Shown here: in pieces, positions 16,763-25,116 of the stretch | Layout of the letters: each line of letters starts with the position of its first letter | Position numbering within the stretch: the stretch's first letter is position 1 | Assembly: GCF_018638295.1 (NCBI RefSeq) | Contig: NZ_JABTTS010000026.1 | Location: forward strand, 188,112 to 252,111 | Source: Streptomyces sp. CHD11 | GTDB taxonomy: Bacteria; Actinomycetota; Actinomycetes; Streptomycetales; Streptomycetaceae | Direction: 5' to 3' | Length of the DNA stretch: 64,000 bases | Position numbers and translations under genes: made by a program | The notes under the pieces: generated by a model | Told to the model about the DNA's origin: nothing | Database searches by the model: none | Seen by the model: the letters and a program-made list of their open reading frames with translations, nothing else

Positions 16763-16830
16763 CACCCCGCTCCCCCCTCCCTCCTTCCCTGCTTCCCCGC
16801 TTCCCCCTTTCTCCTCCCCTCGCCGGGCCG
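16763..16830. other. polypyrimidine tract
   Basis: About 65 bases just after the last plus-strand catabolic gene consist almost only of C and T, with scattered G. The tract is followed by a hairpin at 16870. Such C-rich, G-poor RNA is the kind of region where Rho can load, so it may help end the operon. No gene is seen from 16759 to 17042. Confidence 0.45.
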
Positions 16831-16869
16831 TCACCGCGACGGCTCGTCGGCGTGTCCGTGTCCTCCCGA

Positions 16870-16889
16870 CGGCCGCATGTGTGCGGCCG
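16870..16889. terminator. hairpin between convergent genes
   Basis: A perfect 8-bp inverted repeat (CGGCCGCA / TGCGGCCG) with a 4-base loop lies between the plus-strand hydrolase and the convergent minus-strand dehydrogenase. Its position suits a two-way terminator. There is no T-run after it. Confidence 0.5.
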
Positions 16890-16898
16890 GGCCGCGCG

Positions 16899-16961
16899 GC
16901 CCGGCGGATAGGTGGGACGGCCCGGCGGATGCGTGGGACGGCCCGGCGGATGCGTGGGACT
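16899..16961. repeat. three tandem copies of a 21-bp unit
   Basis: Three head-to-tail copies of a 21-mer beginning GCCCGGCGGAT lie at 16899-16919, 16920-16940 and 16941-16961. The second and third differ only at the last base, and the first differs at two bases as well. The array follows directly after the hairpin and lies in non-coding DNA 81 bases from the stop of the minus-strand gene. Confidence 0.85.
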
Positions 16962-17042
16962 GTGCGCGACGGGCACGGGCATGGCCGCCGGGGTGGCTCT
17001 CCCGCCCGCACGCGGCACGCCGGGACCCGGGCGGCGGCCGGT

Positions 17043-18314
17043 TCAGCGCAGCGGGTCGAACGGGGCGAGCTGGGCGGGGCGTTCACCGGTGACCATCGCC
17101 TCGGCGAGCAGCAGTCCGGTGGCCGGGCCGAGGGTGATGCCCCACATGCCGTGGCCGCCGGCCACGTGGACCCGGGGCGAGCGGGTGGCCCCGATCAGCG
17201 GCAGTCCGTCGGTCGTGCAGGGACGCGAGCCGACCCACTCGTCCTTGCGGGCGTCCAGGTCGGCGCCGCGCAGCAGCGGACGGGCCGCCTCGGCGATGGC
17301 GTTGATCCGGCGTGCGTCCAGCGGCGCTTCCGGCTTGCGGAACTCCATCATCCCGGCGACGCGCAGCCGGTCGCCGAGCGGTGTGCAGGCGACGCGCTGC
17401 CCGGGGAAGTACACGGGCCCGGACGGCATGTGCTCGACCGGAACGCTGAAGCTGTACCCCCGGCCGGCCTGGACGAGGGAACGGACTCCGAACGTCCTGG
17501 CGTGGCGGCCGAGCCACGCTCCGGTGGCCAGGACCACCGCGTCGAAGCGCCGGTCTCCGCCGTCACCGGTCAGGACGGTGACACCGGTGGCCGCGTCCCG
17601 CACATCGGTGACCTCCGTACGCTCGCGGATCTCACCGCCCCGGGCACGGACCGCGTCGCCCAGGGCGTGCACGAAGTGTCCGGGGTCGATGTAGCGCTGG
17701 CCGTGCAGCCTGATCGCGGCGCCGATGCCGTCCGAGAGGGACGGTTCGACCTCCCGGGCCTCGTCGCCGTCCAGGACGTCGAACTCCATGTTCTGCCCGG
17801 CGGCGGAGATCTGCTGCAGTTCCTCCAGCAGGACCCGGCGTTCCCCGGCCGTGCGGTAGGCCGCGAGGAAGGACTTCGCCTCGAGCGTCCGGGCCTCGAC
17901 ACCGCCCCCGGTCAGCAGGTCGAAACCGGCCAGCGACAGGCTGTTGAGGGGGACGAGCGCGCGCATCGCCCGCAGCCACCGCTTCGCGGTGCTGTTCCGG
18001 GCGAATCCCGCGAGGAACCTGAGCAGCCGGGGGTCGGCGCTGGGCGGGACGTAGACCGGGGAGGACGGGCTGAGCACCGCGCGGACGCCGTAGGTGAGGA
18101 CCGCGGGTTCCGGCAGCGGGGTGGCGAGGCCGGGGGTCAGCCATCCTGCGTTGCCCCAGGAGGAGCCGGCGGCCACCGCGTCACGGTCGTACACGGTGAC
18201 GTCGACACCCCGTTCCTGCAGGAACCATGCGGTGGACAGTCCGACCATGCCCGCACCGACGACGGCGACGGCGCGGGGGCGGCCGGAGGGGGCGGGAGAG
18301 GCGGGGCGGACCAT
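17043..18314 (-). CDS. D-amino acid dehydrogenase / FAD-dependent oxidoreductase (DadA-like)
   Basis: A 423-residue FAD-dependent amine oxidoreductase of the DadA/DAO family. It has the dinucleotide motif VAVVGAGMVGLSTAWFLQ near residues 15-32, a cofactor-site GSSWGNAG, and a C-terminal segment with GATRSPRVHVAGGHGMWG and TLGPATG. It probably deaminates a D-amino acid or a related secondary amine to the 2-oxo acid. The open frame continues upstream, but an ATG preceded by AGAGG gives the family length of about 420. It is divergent from a PucR regulator gene, which likely controls it. Confidence 0.87.
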   Translation of the reverse strand: MVRPASPAPSGRPRAVAVVGAGMVGLSTAWFLQERGVDVTVYDRDAVAAGSSWGNAGWLTPGLATPLPEPAVLTYGVRAVLSPSSPVYVPPSADPRLLRFLAGFARNSTAKRWLRAMRALVPLNSLSLAGFDLLTGGGVEARTLEAKSFLAAYRTAGERRVLLEELQQISAAGQNMEFDVLDGDEAREVEPSLSDGIGAAIRLHGQRYIDPGHFVHALGDAVRARGGEIRERTEVTDVRDAATGVTVLTGDGGDRRFDAVVLATGAWLGRHARTFGVRSLVQAGRGYSFSVPVEHMPSGPVYFPGQRVACTPLGDRLRVAGMMEFRKPEAPLDARRINAIAEAARPLLRGADLDARKDEWVGSRPCTTDGLPLIGATRSPRVHVAGGHGMWGITLGPATGLLLAEAMVTGERPAQLAPFDPLR

Positions 18315-18520
18315 GCGGAACCTCTTTCTCCAAGGCGGTGGTGCCTTCGATCTGCAGGCGGTGGTGCCTCTCGATGGTGGGCCCCGCCTCCGCCGTTGTC
18401 TTTGTGCCGTGCGGCCAAGGAGAGCGGCCCGGGTGATGCGCCGGGAACAGTGCCTCCGGGCCACAATGAGGGCATGACCCCGTTCACGCAGCACTGTCGC
18501 CGTGCCGCCCGGAGCCGGAC
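18315..18520. promoter_or_regulatory. divergent promoter region with direct repeats
   Basis: This interval separates the divergent dehydrogenase and PucR genes. Immediately before the dehydrogenase start lie two copies of GGCGGTGGTGCCT at 18334-18346 and 18357-18369. Their starts are 23 bases apart, roughly two helix turns, and both are followed by a TCGAT. They are candidate operator half-sites for the PucR protein. No clear sigma-factor hexamers were identified. Confidence 0.4.
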
Positions 18521-20191
18521 ATGATCACGGTCACCGATCTGGTCGACTCCCTGGGCGCCGGGTTCCTCCGTACGGTCGTGGCGGCCGGGGACGCCGACGT
18601 GCACGACGTCGCCCTGGCCGAGCCCGGCGATGCCGTGGCCCGGCCGGGTGAACTCGTCCTGGGGGTGGGAGTGACCGACCCGGACGGGGCCGTCACCCTG
18701 CTGGAACGGGCCGCCCGGGCGTCGGCCGGGGGCGTCGTCCTCAAAAGCCCCTTCGCCGGTGACCCCCGGGTGGCCGCCGCCGCCCGCGAACTGGCCGGTC
18801 CCGCACTGGTCGAACTGCAGCCGCACACGTCGTGGGCGCATGTCGTCTGGCTGCTGCGGGGTGTCATCGACCGGGCCGCCGCGCCGGACACCAGCCGCCT
18901 CGGGTCGCCCGGCCCGCACGTCGACCTCTTCGCGCTGGCCGACGCGGCAGCCGAGATCATCGACGCGCCGGTGACGGTGGAGGACGCGCAGTCACGGGTC
19001 CTCGCCTACTCCGCGCGGCAGGACACCACCGACCCGGCCCGTGTCTCCACCATCGTGGGGCGGCGCGTCCCGCCGGAGACACTCACCCATTTCCGGGCCG
19101 GCGGGGTCTTCCGCAGGCTCGCCCGCTCCAGCGAGCCGATCTGGACCCCGGCGGGCCCCGACGGCACCCTGCCCCGGCTGATCATCCCGGTACGGGCCGG
19201 CGGCGAGTGGCTGGGCTCCATCTGGGCCGTGGTCCGCTCCCCGGTCCCTCCGGAACGCATCCGGGAACTCGGCGACGTGGCCTCGGTGCTCGCCCTGCAT
19301 CTGCTGCGGCTGCGCGCCGAGGCGGGTATCGCACGGCGGGTCTCCACCGGCCGGCTGCGCGTGGCCCTGCGCGAGGGCACCGCCTCCCTCACCGGTTCCG
19401 GCACGGTCGCCGGGTCCGGCGTCGCGGGAGCGGGTGCGGCACCGGCGCTGCCGGCGGGCCCCTGGCGGGTGGTGGTCCTGGGATCGCCCGCCGGGACCGA
19501 TGTGCGCAGGCAACTGGATCTCTGGGAGTCGGTCGCCCTGCGCTTCGGCTGGCACCAGCCGCTGCTGACCGACCTCGACGGTGCGCTGTTCGGCCTGGTC
19601 ACCGAGCGGCCGCGGGGCCGGCGGCCGGTCACGGCCGGGGCTCTGGCCGACGCCGGTGCGGGCACGCTGGACTGGCTCCGGCACGTGCTCCGTGAGGTGC
19701 ACGCCCACGATCCGGGTCTGTACGCCGTGGCCGGCTGCCCCGCCCGCACCCCCGACGAGCTGCCCTGGGCCACCGCGGAGGCCGGCGAGCTCCACCGGCT
19801 GGTGGGCGCAGGCCGGCTTCCGCTCCCCGACCGCACAGGGCTCCTCCTGATGGAGGACGCCTGGGACACCGTCGTCGTGGAGCGGGCAGCGGCGGCCGTA
19901 GGGGTCGACGCGGGCCTTCTCGGCGGGCCGCTCGGCGCGCTCCGCGCACACGACGAGGAGCACGGCACGGCGTACCGCGAGACCCTCGCGGCCTGGCTGG
20001 ACCACTACGGCGACCCCCGGAGCGCCGCACGGCTGCTGCGCGTCCACCCCAACACGCTGCGCTACCGGCTGCGCAAGCTGGAGGAGGTGGCCCCGGTGGA
20101 CCTGACCTCGCCCCGGGTACGGCTCGCACTGCGGCTCCAGCTCATGGCGACGACCGAGGGGCCGCGCCCGCCCGTCACTGGGCAGCTTTAG
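18521..20191 (+). CDS. PucR family transcriptional regulator
   Basis: A 556-residue PucR-type regulator. The N-terminus is the PucR ligand-sensing domain (about residues 1-125), followed by a GAF-like/GGDEF-like middle part. The C-terminal helix-turn-helix of the PucR_HTH type (SAARLLRVHPNTLRYRLRKLEE) covers about residues 505-530. Known family members activate amino-acid, purine or polyhydroxybutyrate catabolism. The divergent arrangement with the dehydrogenase gene suggests it switches that gene on when its amino-acid substrate is present. A short Gly/Ala-rich stretch near residues 290-310 looks like a linker. Confidence 0.9.
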   Translation: MITVTDLVDSLGAGFLRTVVAAGDADVHDVALAEPGDAVARPGELVLGVGVTDPDGAVTLLERAARASAGGVVLKSPFAGDPRVAAAARELAGPALVELQPHTSWAHVVWLLRGVIDRAAAPDTSRLGSPGPHVDLFALADAAAEIIDAPVTVEDAQSRVLAYSARQDTTDPARVSTIVGRRVPPETLTHFRAGGVFRRLARSSEPIWTPAGPDGTLPRLIIPVRAGGEWLGSIWAVVRSPVPPERIRELGDVASVLALHLLRLRAEAGIARRVSTGRLRVALREGTASLTGSGTVAGSGVAGAGAAPALPAGPWRVVVLGSPAGTDVRRQLDLWESVALRFGWHQPLLTDLDGALFGLVTERPRGRRPVTAGALADAGAGTLDWLRHVLREVHAHDPGLYAVAGCPARTPDELPWATAEAGELHRLVGAGRLPLPDRTGLLLMEDAWDTVVVERAAAAVGVDAGLLGGPLGALRAHDEEHGTAYRETLAAWLDHYGDPRSAARLLRVHPNTLRYRLRKLEEVAPVDLTSPRVRLALRLQLMATTEGPRPPVTGQL

Positions 20192-20249
20192 GGGACCGGG
20201 CCGCCCTCCATTCCCCCTGGGTGAGGGCTGCGGCACCAAGTGTCCGGGC

Positions 20250-20268
20250 GACCGGACTCCGTCCGGTC
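20250..20268. terminator. hairpin between convergent genes
   Basis: A perfect 8-bp inverted repeat (GACCGGAC / GTCCGGTC) with a 3-base loop lies between the PucR stop and the stop of the convergent ATP-binding protein gene, 9 bases from the latter. It probably ends transcripts from one or both sides. Confidence 0.5.
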
Positions 20269-20276
20269 CGAGGCAA

Positions 20277-20732
20277 CTACGCATGCGGGCCGTCAGAGCC
20301 GAGGGTCGTCGTGCACTCCGCCCAGACCGTTTTGCCGGGGCCGAGGCGGTCGTGTACGCCCCAGTCGGTGGCGAGTGCGTCGACGAGGAGCAGGCCGCGG
20401 CCGCCGTTCTCGTCCGTACCGGGGGTCCGCCGCGTCGGCAGGACGGGGTGGGTGTCGGTCACCTCGATCCGGACGACGCCCCTGCCCTCGTCGTGGGACA
20501 GGGACAGGGCGAAGTCCCGTCCGGGGACGTGGCCGTGAAGGACGGCGTTCGTGGCGAGTTCGGCGACGAGGAGGACGACGGTGTCGTGCGCCTCGGTGCC
20601 GTGCGGATGGCCCCACTCGGTGAGCTGGTGCGCGGCGAGCAGCCGGGCGAGGCGGGCGCCGCGGCGGGTGGTGGAGAAGCGCTGGGTGAACGTACGGGCC
20701 GGCGTGGGGCTCTGGGTACGGGGGGCTGACAT
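20277..20732 (-). CDS. anti-sigma-factor-like ATP-binding protein (HATPase_c)
   Basis: A 151-residue histidine-kinase-like ATPase domain protein of the RsbW/SpoIIAB type, common in Streptomyces. The N-box is visible in LVAELATNAVLHGH, and the G-boxes in VTDTHP and NGGRGLLLVDALA. The frame is open upstream to 21140, but the homology begins after the ATG at 20732. It is divergent from the XRE/DUF397 pair; Streptomyces genomes carry many copies of this three-gene arrangement. It may bind or phosphorylate a partner regulator. The ribosome site is weak. Confidence 0.85.
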   Translation of the reverse strand: MSAPRTQSPTPARTFTQRFSTTRRGARLARLLAAHQLTEWGHPHGTEAHDTVVLLVAELATNAVLHGHVPGRDFALSLSHDEGRGVVRIEVTDTHPVLPTRRTPGTDENGGRGLLLVDALATDWGVHDRLGPGKTVWAECTTTLGSDGPHA

Positions 20733-20940
20733 GGCGGCCACGTTGCCGGGAGCTGATGGCCCGTCGGCAGGTCCGGCGCCGATACAGATCGCGTTGTACT
20801 GGTCGACTTGCTGGACCGGGTCGGTCGCCGTACGTGACGATGAGTGTGCCGAGCGTGGCGCAGCGCGTACGGCGGACGGTACGGCAAGCGTTCGGGCCCG
20901 GCACGGGTACGGCCCGGCGGCACAGGGGAAGGCGGCTGCG

Positions 20941-21828
20941 ATGACGACGGGCAACGGCGGCGGGGTGGGCGGGAACGCCGGGCAGGACGGGGGCGGGAAC
21001 GGGGGCGGTAGCTGCGAGCCGGAACTCTCGGACAGTCTGAAGACGTTCGGCGCGGTACTCAAGGCTCTGCGGGAGGAAGCCCGCCTGACGCAGGAGCAGT
21101 TCGCGCCGTTGGTGCGGTACTCGGTCGCGTACGTCGCCAAGATCGAACAGGGGAAGCGTTTCCCTCCACGGGATTTGCTGGAGCGGTCGGAGGAGGTACT
21201 GGGCGCGGTCGCGGGGCGGGTATTGAGGGCGGCTGCGAAGAGCCTGACACGGAAGGCGGGGCTGGCATCCTGGTTCCGGCAGTGGGCGGGGATCGAGGAG
21301 GATGCGATCTCGCTGTTCGCGTATGAGTGCGCTGTGATTCCGGGCTTGCTCCAGCCGGAGCCCTACATCCGCGCACTTTTCGAGCGGCGCCTTCCGCCTC
21401 TGTCGGAGCAGCAGTTCGAGCAGCAGGTCACGGCTCGTCTTGAACGCCAGCGTCTGCTGGCGGAGCGGCCGAACAGCACGTTCAGCTTCATCATCGAGCA
21501 GGCCCTGCTGGATCGCCGCTTGGCCGGTGAGGGCGTCACTCACGCGCTGTTCAGCAGCCTCATCGATGTGGGCCGTCTCCGGAACGTGGAGATTCAGATC
21601 ATGCCTCGGGTCCAGGAGGACCACTCCGGTTTCGAGGGCCCTCTCTACCTCGCCGAGACGGTAGAGAATCGATGGGTGGGCTACGTCGAAGCGCACGACT
21701 GCAGCATGCTTGTCACCGACACAAAAGCCGCAAGCGCCATGCTTCAGCGCTATGGCAAGATGCGCTCGCAGGCTCTGAGTCATCGAGCCACCGCGGGCCT
21801 GCTGGAGCAGATGCGAGGAGCGCTATGA
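20941..21828 (+). CDS. XRE family regulator with DUF5753 domain
   Basis: A 295-residue regulator. A Gly/Asn-rich leader (residues 1-25) precedes an XRE helix-turn-helix (FGAVLKALREEARLTQEQFAPLVRYSVAYVAKIEQGKRFPP, about residues 35-75). The DUF5753 domain follows (WFRQWAGIEEDA, YECAVIPGLLQ, EDHSGFEGPLYLAE). The ATG at 20941 has AAGGCGG upstream; an in-frame extension to 20551 overlaps the divergent gene and is rejected. The stop overlaps the DUF397 gene by 4 bases. Such pairs act in development and antibiotic control (the BldB/WhiJ type of system). Confidence 0.9.
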   Translation: MTTGNGGGVGGNAGQDGGGNGGGSCEPELSDSLKTFGAVLKALREEARLTQEQFAPLVRYSVAYVAKIEQGKRFPPRDLLERSEEVLGAVAGRVLRAAAKSLTRKAGLASWFRQWAGIEEDAISLFAYECAVIPGLLQPEPYIRALFERRLPPLSEQQFEQQVTARLERQRLLAERPNSTFSFIIEQALLDRRLAGEGVTHALFSSLIDVGRLRNVEIQIMPRVQEDHSGFEGPLYLAETVENRWVGYVEAHDCSMLVTDTKAASAMLQRYGKMRSQALSHRATAGLLEQMRGAL

Positions 21829-22016
21829 GCACCACCGAACTTGCTTGGTTCAAGAGCAGCTACAGCGGCGGTGGGGGCGGCAACTGCGTCGAGGTCGCCA
21901 TGCGCACCGAGGCCGTTCTCGTCCGGGACTCGAAGGACACGGACAGGCAGGCGCTGGCCGTGTCCCGCGATGTCTGGTCGGCGTTCACGACGCTGGCGGC
22001 CGACTCGCTCGTCTGA
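21825..22016 (+). CDS. DUF397 domain protein
   Basis: A 63-residue protein made of one DUF397 domain (WFKSSYSGGGGGNCVEVA, then VLVRDSKD and the C-terminal WSAFTTLA). It starts within the stop codon of the XRE gene (ATGA). DUF397 proteins are the small partners of XRE/DUF5753 regulators in actinomycetes, as in the whiJ and abaA-like loci, and are thought to antagonise or modulate DNA binding. Length is normal for the family. Confidence 0.92.
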   Translation: MSTTELAWFKSSYSGGGGGNCVEVAMRTEAVLVRDSKDTDRQALAVSRDVWSAFTTLAADSLV

Positions 22017-22124
22017 ACTTCCGGTGGGGCAGCGTGCGTCGCTGCCCCACCTCTCCGACTGCTCAGCGTCCAGCGCAGGCCGCTTCACCGCCGCCTTGCG
22101 GCCACGCGTCACCGGACGCCACCG

Positions 22125-22330
22125 CCTCGGGTCGAAACCGGTGTTGTGGAGCTCGCCGGGGTGGCTCTTGATCTCGACGAGGAAGAGGCCGGCGGGGACG
22201 GCGATCAGCAGATCGCACTCGTTGACCCGGCCGTCGGCGCGGTCGGCCGGCCACACCGTGTCCGTGCCCGGAATCGGTGCATTCAACGGAAACCCGCTGC
22301 TTTCCCGGTCATGCCCCCGGTGCATGCCGC
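22125..22330 (-). pseudogene. remnant of a NERD-domain (PglW-kinase-like) gene
   Basis: On the minus strand this stretch reads GTDTVWPADRADGRVNECD, then LLIAVPAGLFLVEIKSHPGEL. That is the start of a nuclease-related (NERD) domain like the N-terminus of PglW-type kinases, with Glu-Cys-Asp and VEIK catalytic-type residues. The likeness stops abruptly after GELHNTGF, and no kinase domain follows. Upstream the translation carries no start with a ribosome site. The frame stays open by chance of composition, but the match is only about 50 codons. I read it as a 5' fragment left by deletion, next to the DUF397 gene. Confidence 0.5.
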
Positions 22331-22455
22331 TCACGCACCGATCGTTGTGTACCGCGTGCACGAAAGCGTCAGGCGCTCTGCTCAGATTGCGGTGTGATCC
22401 GTATCCTGGGGCCGCCCTGCCCATGACCATCCGTTGCGTACCGGAGGCTCCCCCG

Positions 22456-23721
22456 TTGGACACGGATCTCAGTTGCGTCACCGGAGTCCGGCAGACCCTG
22501 GCCGTCGTCCTGCCGGTCCGGTTCACCACGATCACGAACTGGCCGACCGGCCCCCTGCCCTTCGCGCTCGGCGGACGCCGCACCGATGCCACCACCCGGC
22601 AGACGTACTTCACCCCGGCCGCCGCCCGTGCCCTCTACGGCACACCCGAAAGGCCCTGCCGCTGGCACCGGTTCATGGACGTACGGCACGGCCCCCTGCA
22701 TCTCAGGGGGATCGAGTTACTGCGTACGGCCACCGCCCGCCATCGAGATCACGGACTGGCGGTGCTGCACTTCGACGTCGAGGGACCCGCCCTCTTGGAG
22801 ACGCTGCGCGCCATCGGCCACCGCAGCCCTGCCGCCCCCGATCCACTCGACGGTCCGCTCTCCCCTCAACTGCTGCTGACCGGGATCGCCGTGCCGCGCA
22901 GCGCCGCTGCCCCGTTCGCGATCGCCCGCCCCTACACGGTCGCGTTCCTCACGCCCGGCCCACAGCACGCCCCCGCGCTGCGGCAGGACGGCCGGCTTCC
23001 GGAGACCGCCGACCGCTGGCTCTGGTATCTCGCCTCGAAATCCACGGAGGCCGACTTCCCCACCCCGCTCGAGCAGTGGCCCGACCGCACGGAACACGCG
23101 TTGCGCATATCCGCCGACTGGAGCGCTCTGGTGCTGCGCCACGGCGCGGCCTTCCTCGGACACCGGGCCGATCCGGGCGGGGACGACTTCTACGCCTTCG
23201 CGCAGTTGCACAGCCGCACCGTCTATCTCGACGCCCTGCTGCTCGGCAGCGTCCAGCGCGACCACATCGACGAACTGACCGACGGCCTTTCCGGTGTCTT
23301 CGACGGCCCGAAGCTCGCCCGCCGGGTGTCCGCCCTCGAGCGGCACATCGCCACGTTCCGCAGCACCTACTGGCGCCAGCATCTCACCGCCCACGGCCCG
23401 GCCAACGAACTGCTGCTGAGCTTCCAGACCCAGTACCGTCTCGCGGAGCGCTTCGACGAGATCCTCGCCGAAGCTGCGGACTACGCACGGCTGGTACAGA
23501 CCCAGGAGAGTCAGCAGATCGCGGGCGCACTCGGCGTCCTGACCATCCTCGGCCTGCCTGTCGGTACGGCCCTGAGCATCCTCCAGGTACTCGGCGCCGA
23601 GGGAACCGTCGCCCTCACCGTCGCGCTCGTCGCCGCACTGGCCGCCACGGCCCTGGTCCTCACCACACGCTACGGCCGCCTCGTCCTGTCCTCACTGCGC
23701 GGCGGAGAGCCCGGTGATTGA
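22456..23721 (+). CDS. unrecognised protein with C-terminal membrane anchor
   Basis: A 421-residue protein from a TTG start with GGAGG 8 bases upstream; an ATG at 22423 would add 11 residues. The bulk looks soluble and alpha/beta (LAVVLPVRFTTITNWP, DHGLAVLHFDVEG, GDDFYAFAQLHSRTVYLD). Two hydrophobic segments near residues 355-376 and 383-404 end the chain, giving a tail-anchored hairpin. It contains a TTA leucine codon at 22717-22719. I do not recognise the family firmly. Its layout recalls membrane components of actinobacterial conflict systems such as the caspase/TPR-associated CATRA group, but that is a guess. It lies between a NERD remnant and the four-gene operon. Confidence 0.75.
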   Translation: MDTDLSCVTGVRQTLAVVLPVRFTTITNWPTGPLPFALGGRRTDATTRQTYFTPAAARALYGTPERPCRWHRFMDVRHGPLHLRGIELLRTATARHRDHGLAVLHFDVEGPALLETLRAIGHRSPAAPDPLDGPLSPQLLLTGIAVPRSAAAPFAIARPYTVAFLTPGPQHAPALRQDGRLPETADRWLWYLASKSTEADFPTPLEQWPDRTEHALRISADWSALVLRHGAAFLGHRADPGGDDFYAFAQLHSRTVYLDALLLGSVQRDHIDELTDGLSGVFDGPKLARRVSALERHIATFRSTYWRQHLTAHGPANELLLSFQTQYRLAERFDEILAEAADYARLVQTQESQQIAGALGVLTILGLPVGTALSILQVLGAEGTVALTVALVAALAATALVLTTRYGRLVLSSLRGGEPGD

Positions 23722-23782
23722 CCACCGGTGACACCGGCGCCTGCGCGGCCGGGAGGGAGACACGACGACCGGATACCGACTG

Positions 23783-23810
23783 TTCGCATTCCATCACCAT
23801 GCGCTAGCTT
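23783..23810 (+). promoter_or_regulatory. possible promoter of the four-gene operon
   Basis: TTCGCA (23783-23788) and TAGCTT (23805-23810), separated by 16 bases, lie about 40 bases before the GTG at 23851. They stand in a locally AT-richer patch inside the 129-base gap. They match the TTGACA / TANNNT pattern only in part. Confidence 0.3.
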
Positions 23811-23850
23811 GCTCCCCGCGGACCTTGGCGAAGAGGATGCGGGACACGGA

Positions 23851-25116
23851 GTGACGGTCAACGAGGGGGAGCCTCTCCGGCTGTTCAGAAAGGCTCTGAG
23901 GTACGCGGAATCGGACCCCGAGGTCTTCCTCGGCACAGCGAGGAGAGCAGCGGAGTCGATCCTGTTGGACATCGCCATGCGAGAGGCGGTCGGCTCGAAA
24001 CCGACACTCGAGTCCCTGCTGACCGTGCTCACCTCGAAGAATCTGGTGCCCCCCAAGGTCGTACTCGCCGTGCGCACGATCCAGAACTACGGCAACTACG
24101 GCAGTCACGCTCAGGACGGGACGGCCGAGGAGATCTCCGCCGAGGACGTCAGGCCGTGCCTCAACGCCCTGACCCAATTGGCCGTCTGGTACGGGCAGAC
24201 GAGTAGATCACTCGCCGAGGAGGCCCTCCGGCACGAGCTTTCCGACCACCGGCACAGTGCGGGCACCACCCGGCTCGCGGACTCCACACTGATCGTGGTG
24301 AAGGCCGTCCTGCTGGGCTGCGGCCTGGAGAAGACGCTGGCACGACGGAACCACCGTGTGGTGTCGATACAGCTCCCCTGGTCCGACAATCTCGTACGGG
24401 ACGTGTCGGCCCGGCTCCTCGACGCGGCGGTCTACAACGAGCAGCGCATCCTGCGCCTGCTCGAGACGGATGAGGCCGTTCAGGACCAGGTGGTGCCCGT
24501 CGGACGGGTCGGCTACTCGATGGGCGGCCGCAATTTCTACCTGCTCGCTGCCCGCGGCGGCCGGTGGGGTGGAATGACGTCCCAGGAGTTCCTCGCGGAT
24601 CCGGCCGGTGCGCAGATCGCGGTGCCCAAGCACAGCGACATGTTCGACAACCTGCTCTCGGCGCTGTCGACCGATGAGGCGGGCCTGGCAGAGACGGGGA
24701 TCAGTATCCTCGACGTACCGCACCATCTCGGGCTCGAGCTGTTTCATCTGAACCGGGACGTGTTGGCGGTAGGCGGCCAGAACCTGCGCATGCACGCCCG
24801 GGAGGACGACGCCTACTTCGAACTCCTCAACTCCGACATGCTTCCTGCGCCGACCCAGGCACGGCTGCGTTCGGCAGCCGCCAACATGCTCATCGCGAAC
24901 CGGGCGTGGCTGGAGGAACTGGACCTGCATCCCGGGGAGCTGCGACGTGAGCTGATGCGGTCGTTCCACGAGTGCGGGTCCGACGACGAGATGTTCGAGC
25001 GTCTGGTCCGCGACCTGGTGGCCCACGCCTCGTTCCCGCCGGAAACGCTGTCCGACAGCCGTGAAAGGCTGGTGCGCCACGTGCTGTTCGAAAGCTACCG
25101 CTGGGGCCGGCCGTGA
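23851..25116 (+). CDS. DUF4145-like N-terminal domain protein of unknown function
   Basis: A 421-residue protein. Residues about 8-125 resemble the helical DUF4145 domain found fused to or beside restriction-type nucleases (EVFLGTARRAAESILLDIAMRE, VRTIQNYGNYGSHAQDG). The remaining 290 residues match nothing I know. They include RNHRVVSIQLPWSDNLVRD and GYSMGGRNFYLLAARGG and end in a helical region. The GTG at 23851 is chosen over an earlier in-frame start because the homology begins soon after it. The stop overlaps the kinase gene by 4 bases. As first gene of a coupled operon of phosphoryl-transfer enzymes, it may sense, bind or supply the substrate. Confidence 0.75.
   Translation: MTVNEGEPLRLFRKALRYAESDPEVFLGTARRAAESILLDIAMREAVGSKPTLESLLTVLTSKNLVPPKVVLAVRTIQNYGNYGSHAQDGTAEEISAEDVRPCLNALTQLAVWYGQTSRSLAEEALRHELSDHRHSAGTTRLADSTLIVVKAVLLGCGLEKTLARRNHRVVSIQLPWSDNLVRDVSARLLDAAVYNEQRILRLLETDEAVQDQVVPVGRVGYSMGGRNFYLLAARGGRWGGMTSQEFLADPAGAQIAVPKHSDMFDNLLSALSTDEAGLAETGISILDVPHHLGLELFHLNRDVLAVGGQNLRMHAREDDAYFELLNSDMLPAPTQARLRSAAANMLIANRAWLEELDLHPGELRRELMRSFHECGSDDEMFERLVRDLVAHASFPPETLSDSRERLVRHVLFESYRWGRP

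Noticed and set aside
16899..16961. Possible attachment site or insertion-sequence end in the 21-bp repeats
   Set aside because: No integrase, transposase, tRNA gene or flanking target duplication lies nearby.
21841..22455. Upstream extension of the membrane-anchored protein
   Set aside because: The extension overlaps the DUF397 gene and the NERD remnant. A better ribosome site stands before the TTG at 22456.
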